7,850 nt of DNA from Flavobacteriales bacterium (GCA_027031025.1 JALVEJ010000257.1:1-7850); one strand, 5' to 3'; positions 1-6,590 are shown, numbered from the stretch's first letter. Numbers and translations are program-made. Notes: generated from the letters alone by a model not told the origin.

Positions 1-51
1 TAATTTTGGTTACTGGATTTTCATCTGTTTATTTTTTAATTTTAACATTTC

Positions 52-77
52 GGTTCCCGACTATTGTCGGGATAACC
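52..77. repeat. short GC-stem palindrome, copy 1
   Basis: A perfect 7-bp stem (55-61 with 66-72, TCCCGAC / GTCGGGA) closes a TATT loop. GGT at 52-54 can pair with ACC at 75-77 across a two-base bulge. The core matches the palindrome at 3675-3692 except for one compensatory stem pair and one loop base. It stands out from the very AT-rich surroundings. It is probably a short dispersed extragenic repeat that can form a hairpin in RNA or single-stranded DNA; its function is unknown. Confidence 0.6.
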
Positions 78-81
78 TTTG

Positions 82-106
82 ATGATTAAAATAATCATTT
101 TTTTTT
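82..106 (+). terminator. candidate intrinsic terminator
   Basis: ATGATTA (82-88) and TAATCAT (92-98) form a perfect 7-bp stem with an AAA loop, followed directly by a run of nine T (98-106). The stem has only one G-C pair, so it would be weak alone, but the GC-rich palindrome lies just upstream. It may end a transcript entering from the left of the window. The same left arm can instead pair with 119-132. Confidence 0.4.
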
Positions 107-405
107 GTGTGTTTAATAATTATTTTAATCATGTCGGTTTCATCTTATTTTTGCAATAAGACCATAAAAAAATACCGCTATATGCGTTTACAAAAATAAT
201 AAAACTTCTTATAGTCAGTTTATGCCGGTTTTAAATATAAAATAGTTCAATTCGTTGGTCTGCTTAGTTTGATAATATAATGGATAGGACAAAATTTTTA
301 AAATTTTAACGATTCTGATACCGCTAGCGTTGAAAAACCTGATTTAATCCTTCAAAATTCTTATGATGAAGTTGTTATTAACTCCCATTTCCACAAAATA
401 ATCAC

Positions 406-413
406 TAAATTTG
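406..413 (+). promoter_or_regulatory. candidate promoter -7 box for deoC
   Basis: TAAATTTG at 406-413 matches the Bacteroidota -7 consensus TAnnTTTG exactly and ends 37 bases before the deoC ATG, a usual distance. No good TTTG -33 element is found at 17-23 bases upstream; the nearest T-run (388-390) is too close. The call rests on one box and its position. Confidence 0.45.
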
Positions 414-450
414 CATCAGAATCAGGAACAAACTATTTTAAACAAAAAAT

Positions 451-1194
451 ATGGACATCAAAAAATATTTAGACAGCACTTATTTAAAAACCCCGGAACA
501 ATCCGGATTAAGTGAGTCCGAAACTACGGAGAAAGTTAAACAAATTATTAAGGAAGCCATTGATAACGGATTTTATTTGGTGATGATTCGTCCCGAATAT
601 GTTAAAATGGCGCGTCAAATGATTGATGAAGCCGGTGCTTCCGTAAAAGTCGGTACGGTCATCGGTTTTCCCGAAGGGACATTAAACTATAAATTAAAAT
701 TAGCAGAAGCACAAAAAGCCATTAATGACGGCGCCGATGAATTGGATTATGTCGTTAACTATGAAGCCTTTAAAAAAGGTGAAAAAGATTATGTCAAAAA
801 AGAAGTTTTTGAAGGCACTTTATTGGCACTCAAAAACGGGAAAGTCGCTAAATGGATTATAGAAGTTGCCGCTTTAACACCGGAACAAATTGCTGAATTG
901 ACCGCATTAATTCGCGATATCGTGGTGCAAACCATCGGTTTGGACAAAGCCGGGCAGGTTTTTGTCAAATCATCAACCGGATTTTACAATACCCAAGATG
1001 GAAAACCCAATGGCGCAACACCTGAAAGCATAAAAATTATGATTGACAATGCAGGTCCGCTGCCGGTGAAAGCTGCCGGCGGTGTACGCAATTATGACGA
1101 AGCAGTCAAAATGATTGAACTCGGCGTTAAACGCATCGGAACATCATCGGCTAAAGCCATAGCCGAAGGTGGTGATGCAAAAGGGAGATATTAA
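451..1194 (+). CDS. deoC: deoxyribose-phosphate aldolase
   Basis: Cytoplasmic class I aldolase that cleaves 2-deoxy-D-ribose 5-phosphate to glyceraldehyde 3-phosphate and acetaldehyde in deoxynucleoside catabolism. The 247-residue length is normal. Conserved blocks run in order: VGTVIGFPEG (67-76), GADELDYVVNY (94-104) with the catalytic Asp at 99, WIIEVAALT (135-143), FVKSSTGF (171-178) with Schiff-base Lys173, PVKAAGGVR (205-213) with Lys207, and RIGTSSAKAI near the end. These correspond to Asp102, Lys167 and Lys201 of the E. coli enzyme. The position of E. coli Cys47 is Met45 here (VMIRPEYV). The ATG follows an A-rich stretch without Shine-Dalgarno, as is usual in this phylum. It is probably first in a run with the MscS gene 75 bases downstream. 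There is no functional link to that gene that I can see. Confidence 0.95.
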   Translation: MDIKKYLDSTYLKTPEQSGLSESETTEKVKQIIKEAIDNGFYLVMIRPEYVKMARQMIDEAGASVKVGTVIGFPEGTLNYKLKLAEAQKAINDGADELDYVVNYEAFKKGEKDYVKKEVFEGTLLALKNGKVAKWIIEVAALTPEQIAELTALIRDIVVQTIGLDKAGQVFVKSSTGFYNTQDGKPNGATPESIKIMIDNAGPLPVKAAGGVRNYDEAVKMIELGVKRIGTSSAKAIAEGGDAKGRY

Positions 1195-1235
1195 TTAAAA
1201 TCGTAGAGAGCAACAATCTTTCTTTAAGAAAAAAC

Positions 1236-1251
1236 GACATAAAAATATGTC
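1236..1251. other. small AT-rich hairpin between deoC and mscS
   Basis: GACATA (1236-1241) and TATGTC (1246-1251) form a perfect 6-bp stem with an AAAA loop, ending 18 bases before the mscS ATG. No T-run follows, so it is not a convincing terminator. It could be a minor RNA structure between two co-transcribed genes, or chance in AT-rich DNA. Confidence 0.25.
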
Positions 1252-1269
1252 AAACAAATCAAACACAAA

Positions 1270-2928
1270 ATGGGGAAATCAGTAAAATATACCAGTTTTT
1301 TTCTGTTGTTTTGGGTATGTCATTTAATTGGTGCTCAAATAATAGATTTAAGCACACCGCGCAGTACGGTTTTTACCCATTTACACAATTTAACGCCGGA
1401 TAATTATCACCCTGACGCAGCTGCCAAAACCATATATGGCTTGCCGGTAGACGAGGCAAAAGCAAAAGCTATCCGCCTCAAATATATTTTTGAAGGCAAA
1501 GGATTATACATCGATTTTAATGATATTCCTAATGATCCCGACTATATTGACTCTATTAATTTTCCCATTCCCAAACATGCTTACAAACCTTTTCCTTACC
1601 GCTTGCCGGAAGTTTATCTGGAAAAATACGGTAAAAAATGGTATTATTCTAAAAGCACGGTTGCTAAGATAGATTATCTTTACCAACAAATATATCCCTT
1701 AGGAGCTGAAATTATTGCGCAATATGTCCCGGATTATTTCAAAGAGCGATTTTTCGGATTGGAAATATGGCAATGGATCGGCTTATTATTGGCTGTTTTT
1801 TTGACATACCTCTTACATGTCTTGTTTAAAAAAATCTTATTTGGTGTTTTACATTTTATTAAGCAACGTTTTACAAAATTTCCAATTGAAAATCTTGATG
1901 AACGATTAAAGCAATTTTCTCATCCCTTATCGTATATTTTCGGTATTTATATTTTAGAACTATTGATTCCTTATCTACTTTTGGGACAAAAAATCAGTAA
2001 TTGGCTGATTTCCGCCTTAAGTTTTACTAAAATTATTTTCTGGATTTTTGTTTTTCTCAAATTAGTAGATGTTTTCATCGCCATTTATAAACATCGCGTT
2101 TCCAAAACAGATAATTTACTGGACGACCAACTTTTGCCTATTTTAAAAAACTCTTTAAAAGGCGTTGTTATTGTGGTCGGATTATTCAAAATTTTGATTA
2201 TCATGGGCGCCGACCCCAAAGCTATAATTGCAGGGGCATCCATTGGAGGTTTAGCGGTTGGTTTAGCGGCACAAGATACCGTTAAAAATTTGATTGGAAC
2301 CTTGATGATTTTTGTGGATAAACCTTTTAAAATAGGTGATTGGATTCTGGTGGACGGCATTGAGGGCAGTGTAGAAGAAGTCGGGTTTCGTTCGTCTATC
2401 ATCAGAGCGGCAGACACGACAATTTTTAAAATACCGAATAGTAAACTCTCGGAAGCCGCTGTTAATAATATGGGCAAAAGGGTTTACCGGCGCTATAAGA
2501 CTATCTTAGGTATCCGTTACGATACCCCACCCGAATTGATAGAAGAGTTTGTAGAAGGCGTAAAAAAAATTATCGAGTTACACCCGACTACTCGCAACTA
2601 TTCAAACTACACACCCTATAATTCGGTGCCATATAATGTTGAATTTGTTGATTATGGCGAATCTTCACTAAATATTTTATTGAATGTGTATTTTATGACC
2701 AAAGATTACGCCGAAGAAATGCACGGACGCCATATTTTATTACTAGGCATCTTAAAATTAGCCAATGCCATAGGTGTAGAATTTGCATTCCCGTCACAAA
2801 CCTTATTTATGGAACTGTTTCCCGAAAAACAACCGGCTTATCCCAAATATAATACGGATAAAACATCGGTAGAAAAAATCATGGCGGAGGTTTTGGAAGA
2901 ATTCAAACAAAAAATCAGTAAATATTGA
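1270..2928 (+). CDS. MscS-family mechanosensitive ion channel with exported N-terminal domain
   Basis: Inner-membrane channel expected to open under membrane tension and release solutes during hypo-osmotic shock. At 552 residues it is about twice E. coli MscS. Residues 1-22 look like a signal peptide (cleavage near GA-Q). Residues 23-160 form a soluble, probably periplasmic, region with no motif I can name. Hydrophobic segments lie near 165-187, 221-239, 247-276 and 297-313. The pore helix follows at 317-342 (GGLAVGLAAQDTVKNLIG at 325-342). The MscS beta domain follows at 350-405 (DKPFKIGDWI, GSVEEVGFRSS, IPNSKL). The remainder is the C-terminal alpha/beta cage. The family call is firm; ion preference and gating threshold cannot be read from sequence. 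The stop overlaps the start of the next gene, which implies one transcript. Confidence 0.93.
   Translation: MGKSVKYTSFFLLFWVCHLIGAQIIDLSTPRSTVFTHLHNLTPDNYHPDAAAKTIYGLPVDEAKAKAIRLKYIFEGKGLYIDFNDIPNDPDYIDSINFPIPKHAYKPFPYRLPEVYLEKYGKKWYYSKSTVAKIDYLYQQIYPLGAEIIAQYVPDYFKERFFGLEIWQWIGLLLAVFLTYLLHVLFKKILFGVLHFIKQRFTKFPIENLDERLKQFSHPLSYIFGIYILELLIPYLLLGQKISNWLISALSFTKIIFWIFVFLKLVDVFIAIYKHRVSKTDNLLDDQLLPILKNSLKGVVIVVGLFKILIIMGADPKAIIAGASIGGLAVGLAAQDTVKNLIGTLMIFVDKPFKIGDWILVDGIEGSVEEVGFRSSIIRAADTTIFKIPNSKLSEAAVNNMGKRVYRRYKTILGIRYDTPPELIEEFVEGVKKIIELHPTTRNYSNYTPYNSVPYNVEFVDYGESSLNILLNVYFMTKDYAEEMHGRHILLLGILKLANAIGVEFAFPSQTLFMELFPEKQPAYPKYNTDKTSVEKIMAEVLEEFKQKISKY
2925..2928 (+). promoter_or_regulatory. 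TTGA stop/start overlap (coupled translation)
   Basis: TTG start of the methyltransferase and TGA stop of the MscS gene share the four bases TTGA. No Shine-Dalgarno-like sequence precedes it, so ribosomes finishing the channel gene probably reinitiate here. Confidence 0.6.
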
Positions 2929-3539
2929 TTAGAAAACACTACCAAAAAATAGTAGCGGCAATCTACGACCCGTTTATGAAATCGTTAGAAAAGGTTTTGA
3001 CAGTGCATCGGCGTATGTTGTTGGAAAAAACCTCAGGTATGGTTTTGGAAGTAGGTGCCGGAACAGGGGTAAATTTTCCATTATATCCCCAAGATGTGGA
3101 AGTATTTGCCATTGAACCGTCAGTTCCCATGTATGAGCGGGCAGTTAAAGCAGCGGCTAATTATCCTAATATTCGAGTATTCAATATGGGTATTGAAACT
3201 GTAAAGAATCATCCGGATTTGCCTAAAACTTTTGATTTTGTCACATCAATGCTAGTGCTTTGCACCATACCTAATCCCAAACAAGCGGCGCAGATTTATC
3301 GAGATGTGTTAAAAGAAGACGGACAATTATTAGTGCTTGAACATATCCATGCCACCGGAAGCTTTTACGGCAAGCTTCAAAAATTTGTTAATCCGCTGTG
3401 GCGCCCCTTAGCCGACGGATGCAACCTGACCCGCCGGCAAGACATTATCTTAAAAGAAACAGGATTTAAACCTATATTTGAAAAAAAATTTTCACTTGGC
3501 ACCGATTGGTATGAAGCGATTATGACAATGGATAGTTAA
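2925..3539 (+). CDS. class I SAM-dependent methyltransferase, METTL7-like
   Basis: Predicted methyltransferase of 204 residues. Motif I LEVGAGTG (41-48) binds SAM and Glu64 (FAIEP) is the usual ribose-binding acid. VLC at 111-113, LEH at 138-140 and DGCNLTRR at 164-171 follow. The order VLC, NP, VLK-DG, LEH, P-W, DGCNLTR closely resembles animal METTL7/TMT1, which methylate alkyl thiols; bacterial relatives are mostly uncharacterised, so thiol or small-lipophile methylation is an inference. The start is TTG at 2925-2927, overlapping the MscS stop (TGA 2926-2928). An in-frame stop at 2919-2921 rules out an earlier start, and the next ATG (2976) would delete the family-conserved YDPFM segment. 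This overlap suggests translational coupling to the channel gene. Confidence 0.85.
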   Translation: MIRKHYQKIVAAIYDPFMKSLEKVLTVHRRMLLEKTSGMVLEVGAGTGVNFPLYPQDVEVFAIEPSVPMYERAVKAAANYPNIRVFNMGIETVKNHPDLPKTFDFVTSMLVLCTIPNPKQAAQIYRDVLKEDGQLLVLEHIHATGSFYGKLQKFVNPLWRPLADGCNLTRRQDIILKETGFKPIFEKKFSLGTDWYEAIMTMDS

Positions 3540-3546
3540 AAGTTGA

Positions 3547-3565
3547 AAAAGCCTAAAGTGGTTTT
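3547..3565 (+). terminator. weak terminator-like hairpin after the methyltransferase
   Basis: AAAA-G-CC (3547-3553) can pair with GGTTTT (3560-3565) with one bulged G and a six-base loop. The T-run is only four bases long. It lies eight bases after the stop, the expected place for an operon end, but the structure is marginal. Confidence 0.25.
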
Positions 3566-3661
3566 AAGATGTAATGGATACAAAATTGATGGTTTAAGAA
3601 TTGTGTGAAAAGCGGAATGAAGTGAAATGAAAAAATACGAAGAGGAAACATTCTCAATTCC

Positions 3662-3705
3662 TCACCACGACACATCCCGATTATCATCGGGACACTCGAT
3701 GGTGA
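3662..3705. repeat. palindrome, copy 2 of the GC-stem element
   Basis: The core is TCCCGAT (3675-3681), loop TATC, ATCGGGA (3686-3692), a perfect 7-bp stem. Outer arms TCACCA (3662-3667) and TGGTGA (3700-3705), plus CGA / TCG (3668-3670 / 3696-3698), extend it to an imperfect palindrome of about 44 bases. Relative to copy 1 the innermost stem pair has changed from C-G to T-A, a compensatory change. It is likely a dispersed extragenic repeat. Confidence 0.6.
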
Positions 3706-3897
3706 CCCCTATCCACATATTATTAAAGGTAGTAACCTCATATGAAGCAGAAGGAATCATCAGTAAAAAAGACTAACTTTGAAGCAATATAAATCCTCAG
3801 TTCCTCAAAATATTTGCAGAAGTAAACTATGAAGTGGTAAACAAACACAAAGAACGTCACATTCTATGAAGCAAAAAATTCATCAAATCCTCATTAA

Positions 3898-4605
3898 ATG
3901 ACACTCTACAAATTTCTAAAAAAACAGAAACAAAATCAACGCAAAATGTGGGCAATTCTGCTCGATCCCGACAAAGTAGATTTACACAATTTTGAAGAAC
4001 TTTTAGAAAAGATAAATATATCTCAACCGGACTTGTTGTTGGTGGGCGGTAGTTTTATCAGTGAACAAAAATTTCATAAAGTTGTTAAAAAACTCAAAAA
4101 AAAATGCAATTTACCCGTTGTTTTGTTTCCCGGAAGTCCGGCGCAAGTTTTTTCCAAAGCTGACGCTATTTTATTGTTAAACTTAATTTCCGGGCGTAAT
4201 CCGGAGTATTTAATAGGGAAACATGTCGAAGCGGCACCTGTTTTATATCAATCGGGATTAGAAATCATTCCAACCGGTTATTTGTTGATAGAGAATGGTC
4301 GTAGCACTTCGGTTGAATATATTAGTAATACCAAACCTATTCCGCGCACGAAAATCGATATTGCTCTGGCAACAGCTCTTGCCGGTGAAATGTTAGGTCT
4401 GAAAATGCTCTATCTCGAAGCCGGAAGCGGTGCCAAAAAACCGGTTCCTTTAAAAATGATTTCTACTATTTCTAAACATTGCCGGTTGCCTATAATTGTA
4501 GGGGGTGGCATCAAAACTAAACAACGCATGCTCAAAGCTTGGGCTGCCGGAGCTGATTTGGTAGTTGTTGGAACGGCATTTGAAGAAGGCGGTTTTAAAG
4601 ATTAA
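3898..4605 (+). CDS. geranylgeranylglyceryl phosphate synthase, bacterial group II
   Basis: TIM-barrel prenyltransferase (PcrB/GGGPS family) that joins a polyprenyl diphosphate to sn-glycerol 1-phosphate, the first ether bond of archaeal-type lipids. Visible blocks: LLDPDK (21-26) for Mg/substrate, VGGS (49-52), FPGSP (77-81), YLLIENGRSTSVEYIS (128-143), YLEAGSGA (172-179), IIVGGGIKT (199-207) and VVVGTAFEE (222-230), which build the phosphate-binding end of the barrel. The 235-residue length is normal. The long ILLLNLISGRNPEYLIG block (91-107) is typical of the group II enzymes found in Bacteroidota. The ATG at 3898 agrees with the usual 15-20 residue lead before LLDPDK. The physiological product in bacteria of this group is not established. 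The next gene begins 60 bases downstream on the same strand. Confidence 0.9.
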   Translation: MTLYKFLKKQKQNQRKMWAILLDPDKVDLHNFEELLEKINISQPDLLLVGGSFISEQKFHKVVKKLKKKCNLPVVLFPGSPAQVFSKADAILLLNLISGRNPEYLIGKHVEAAPVLYQSGLEIIPTGYLLIENGRSTSVEYISNTKPIPRTKIDIALATALAGEMLGLKMLYLEAGSGAKKPVPLKMISTISKHCRLPIIVGGGIKTKQRMLKAWAAGADLVVVGTAFEEGGFKD

Positions 4606-4642
4606 TGAAGATGGTCTTTTCTTAAAATTTAGTCCAAAATTG

Positions 4643-4650
4643 TATCTTTA
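4643..4650 (+). promoter_or_regulatory. candidate promoter -7 box before the second methyltransferase
   Basis: TATCTTTA at 4643-4650 matches TAnnTTTG except for the last base and ends 15 bases before the ATG at 4666, a common layout in Flavobacteriia. The upstream element is only a T-run (TTTT, 4617-4620) about 22 bases away. If real, the methyltransferase can be transcribed independently of the GGGP synthase gene. Confidence 0.4.
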
Positions 4651-4665
4651 CCAAAATTTTAAACT

Positions 4666-5529
4666 ATGCCACAACCGGTTTCACTGCTATCGGGACATAA
4701 AATTCAGAAATACATGAGGGTTAAAGACCATTTGGTCTCGGGAGATGATTTTGATTTGTATCTTGATACCGGTTGGGATATGTTATTGACCTTACCTGTT
4801 CCGGACAATTTGGAAGTTTATTACCAATCCGCTGATTATAAACCGCATTATCATCAAAATAAATCGCTAATAGATTACTTATACAATCTGGTTCGCAGGC
4901 AAAATTATCATTACAAATACCGTTTGTTAAAAGAATTTAAGCCCGACTTAAACTCGGTTTTGGATTATGGCACGGCTACCGGCGAATTTTTATCTTTTCT
5001 GTCAAAGAAAACTATTATGGTTTCCGGTGTTGAACCCAATAAACAAGCTAGGGATATAGCTAATGAAATGCTTGAAAATAAAATATCGGTTTCCATAGAT
5101 GAGGTCAATGGAAAATTTGACGCTATCACACTTTGGCATGTTTTGGAACATGTAAAAGAACCGGATATATTAATAGAAAAACTCAAAAACCGTCTAAATA
5201 ATCAAGGTATTTTGGTTGTAGCTGTTCCTAATTTTAAATCATTTGATGCCCGGCATTACGGCGCCTCATGGGCAGCTTACGATGTTCCGCGTCATCTTTG
5301 GCATTTTTCTCCGCTTGCCATTCAAAAGTTATGTAACAAACATAACATGAAAGTGATGGGACAAAAACCGCTATATTTTGACAGTTTTTACGTCAGTTTA
5401 TTGTCCGAACAATATAAAACCGGCAAAAAAAACTTTTTTAAAGCATTTTTTACCGGCTTGAAATCAAATTGGCATGCCCGCACAACCGGACAATATTCGT
5501 CTTTGGTTTATTTCATTAAATTAATTTAA
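4666..5529 (+). CDS. class I SAM-dependent methyltransferase (Methyltransf_23-like)
   Basis: Cytoplasmic methyltransferase of 287 residues, substrate unknown. Residues 98-109 (VLDYGTATGEFL) are motif I with Asp100, Gly102 and Gly106. GVEPN (121-125) gives the acidic SAM ribose contact Glu123. ITLWHVLEHV (154-163) is the post-motif typical of this group. AVPNFKSFDARHYG (186-199) and AAYDVPRHLWHF (203-214) form the family-specific substrate side, and the C-terminal block FDSFYVSLLSEQYKTGKKNF is also typical of Bacteroidota homologs. As I recall them, relatives carry two CxxC pairs at the N-terminus ahead of the CKDHLVSG-type segment; here the matching positions appear to be Ser6/Ser9 and Asp34/Trp37, so the zinc knuckle is lost. 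It follows GGGP synthase closely, but a shared pathway is only a guess. Confidence 0.85.
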   Translation: MPQPVSLLSGHKIQKYMRVKDHLVSGDDFDLYLDTGWDMLLTLPVPDNLEVYYQSADYKPHYHQNKSLIDYLYNLVRRQNYHYKYRLLKEFKPDLNSVLDYGTATGEFLSFLSKKTIMVSGVEPNKQARDIANEMLENKISVSIDEVNGKFDAITLWHVLEHVKEPDILIEKLKNRLNNQGILVVAVPNFKSFDARHYGASWAAYDVPRHLWHFSPLAIQKLCNKHNMKVMGQKPLYFDSFYVSLLSEQYKTGKKNFFKAFFTGLKSNWHARTTGQYSSLVYFIKLI

Positions 5530-5547
5530 AATACTGATATCATTTTC

Positions 5548-6549
5548 TTACAATCGCCATTTCACCCCGACACTTATCAAATGCATGCGGCTGTTTTTAA
5601 ACAAAGGCGTTAAATCATAATTAGCATAAACGCTCCAATCCGTTCCGCCAACTGCCCCCGTTAATCCGTAGGCAAAATTAGGCATGGAATAATCGTTTTT
5701 TATCACTTCATCATGACTGTCACCATTGGCATAATAGGTCAACTTTTGTTTGGTGGTCAAACGGAATTTACCGAAAATGCCGGCAGACAAATGCAAATGC
5801 CCCCGTTTGGCATCTGGAAAATTTAATTCTAAACTCAAAGGCAATTTCAGCCAAATATGGCGCAATTTGGAACGTTCCAAATCATAGGTATGTTCCACAA
5901 TTTTTACCGTATCATTGTCAAGAATATGATAACGGTTGCCGGTTGGTTTTAAAGTATGCCAAACAAATGAAAAACCGTAAACCAAAAAAGCTTTTTGATG
6001 CAACATGTCGGTTTTCCAATCCATGCCAACTTCAAAATATCGTGATTGGATATAGCCATACGGACTAAATTCAAGACTTTCGACCTTATCCCGGTCCAAT
6101 ACGTTGTTTAAACCGGCAGACAAAAAAACATAAGCAAAGGTATGTTTGTTTTTGTGCCGGTCTTTGTCGTAATATGCTTTGCGATATAGCCGTACCCGCC
6201 TGATGTGATAAGCGGTTTCGCGGTTTACCACACTATCTATGACAGAGCGCCCTTTACTTGCCCGTTTGAGATCGCCGGTGAGTTTATAAATAGCATAATC
6301 CAGTTCTTCGGCAAATTGTTGTGCCAATTGTTTTTTTTGCGCTTCGGCTTCTGCCGGGCTGATGGCTTTATTTTCTAATTGCCGGTTGATGTATTCAAGT
6401 TCCGCTTTAAATTGTTTGGTTTTAACTTGGACAATGCTATCTATTTGCCGGTTGATACGCAATAATTGATTATCCAAATCTTGTTGTGCGCTGACTTGGT
6501 TAAACACTACTAGTCCTAAAAGAATTAAAAGATATGGTTTCAGTTTCAT
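5548..6549 (-). CDS. exported coiled-coil and beta-barrel protein, probable outer membrane
   Basis: I recognise no named gene. The 333-residue product has a signal peptide (1-21, cleavage near SA-Q). A charged, Gln-rich helical stretch of about 75 residues (23-98) looks like a coiled coil. A basic linker follows (100-135). Residues 137-333 contain alternating-pattern strands, for example 138-150, 171-180, 188-200, 219-232, 242-254, 292-313 and 322-333. The last strand ends in VGVKWRL at the C-terminus, as in outer-membrane barrels of the OMP_b-brl/PorT type in this phylum. Start is ATG (6547-6549). The gene converges on the methyltransferase with 18 bases between stops. The large palindrome lies between it and the upstream DUF2807 gene, so co-transcription is uncertain. 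A role in envelope homeostasis is inferred from its neighbours only. Confidence 0.75.
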   Translation of the reverse strand: MKLKPYLLILLGLVVFNQVSAQQDLDNQLLRINRQIDSIVQVKTKQFKAELEYINRQLENKAISPAEAEAQKKQLAQQFAEELDYAIYKLTGDLKRASKGRSVIDSVVNRETAYHIRRVRLYRKAYYDKDRHKNKHTFAYVFLSAGLNNVLDRDKVESLEFSPYGYIQSRYFEVGMDWKTDMLHQKAFLVYGFSFVWHTLKPTGNRYHILDNDTVKIVEHTYDLERSKLRHIWLKLPLSLELNFPDAKRGHLHLSAGIFGKFRLTTKQKLTYYANGDSHDEVIKNDYSMPNFAYGLTGAVGGTDWSVYANYDLTPLFKNSRMHLISVGVKWRL

Positions 6550-6590
6550 GTTTATAGGGTTTGTTTAATGATAAAATGTTTATGCGCTTT

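Larger units (their letters stand above)
1..450. other. AT-rich gene-free leader upstream of deoC
   Basis: No convincing coding sequence is seen on either strand; stops are frequent in all frames. It holds a GC-stem palindrome (52-77), a terminator-like hairpin with a T-run (82-106) inside a larger inverted repeat (82-132), a small hairpin at 144-160 (CTTATT / AATAAG) and a -7-like box at 406-413. A second match to TAnnTTTG occurs at 146-153, with a TTTT about 19 bases upstream at 123-126, but it overlaps the small hairpin and lies about 300 bases before the only gene, so it is weak. The left end may be the 3' side of a gene outside the window. Confidence 0.6.
3540..3897. other. 358-base intergenic region between two + strand gene runs
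   Basis: No recognisable gene. It contains the weak hairpin just after the methyltransferase stop, the palindrome at 3662-3705, and two short open stretches (3627-3776, 49 codons from ATG; and about 28 codons ending near 3870 without a start) whose translations I do not recognise. AATATTTG at 3809-3816 differs from the -7 consensus at one base and lies about 80 bases before the GGGP synthase start, without a well-spaced -33 box. The A-rich composition with few long T-runs may mean decayed coding sequence, but this is not shown. Confidence 0.5.

Noticed and set aside
1..450. possible tRNA, riboswitch or small RNA in the leader
   Set aside because: No tRNA arm motifs or known riboswitch core was found; only simple hairpins are visible.
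2085..2477. 130-codon minus-strand reading frame inside the MscS gene
   Set aside because: It is antisense to the conserved pore and beta domain and its composition reflects the complement of that coding sequence.
3627..3776. 49-codon open reading frame starting with ATG in the gap before the GGGP synthase gene
   Set aside because: It runs straight through the palindrome at 3662-3705, its translation matches nothing I know, and it has no promoter or leader that supports expression.
4628..4643. 16-base exact match between 4628-4643 and 7382-7397 (TTTAGTCCAAAATTGT)
   Set aside because: One copy lies in a leader and the other codes for the end of the DUF2807 signal peptide; in AT-rich DNA a single such match is most likely chance.
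5528..5546. possible bidirectional terminator between convergent genes (AAAAT / ATTTT arms)
   Set aside because: Only five A-T pairs with a mismatched interior; too weak to call.
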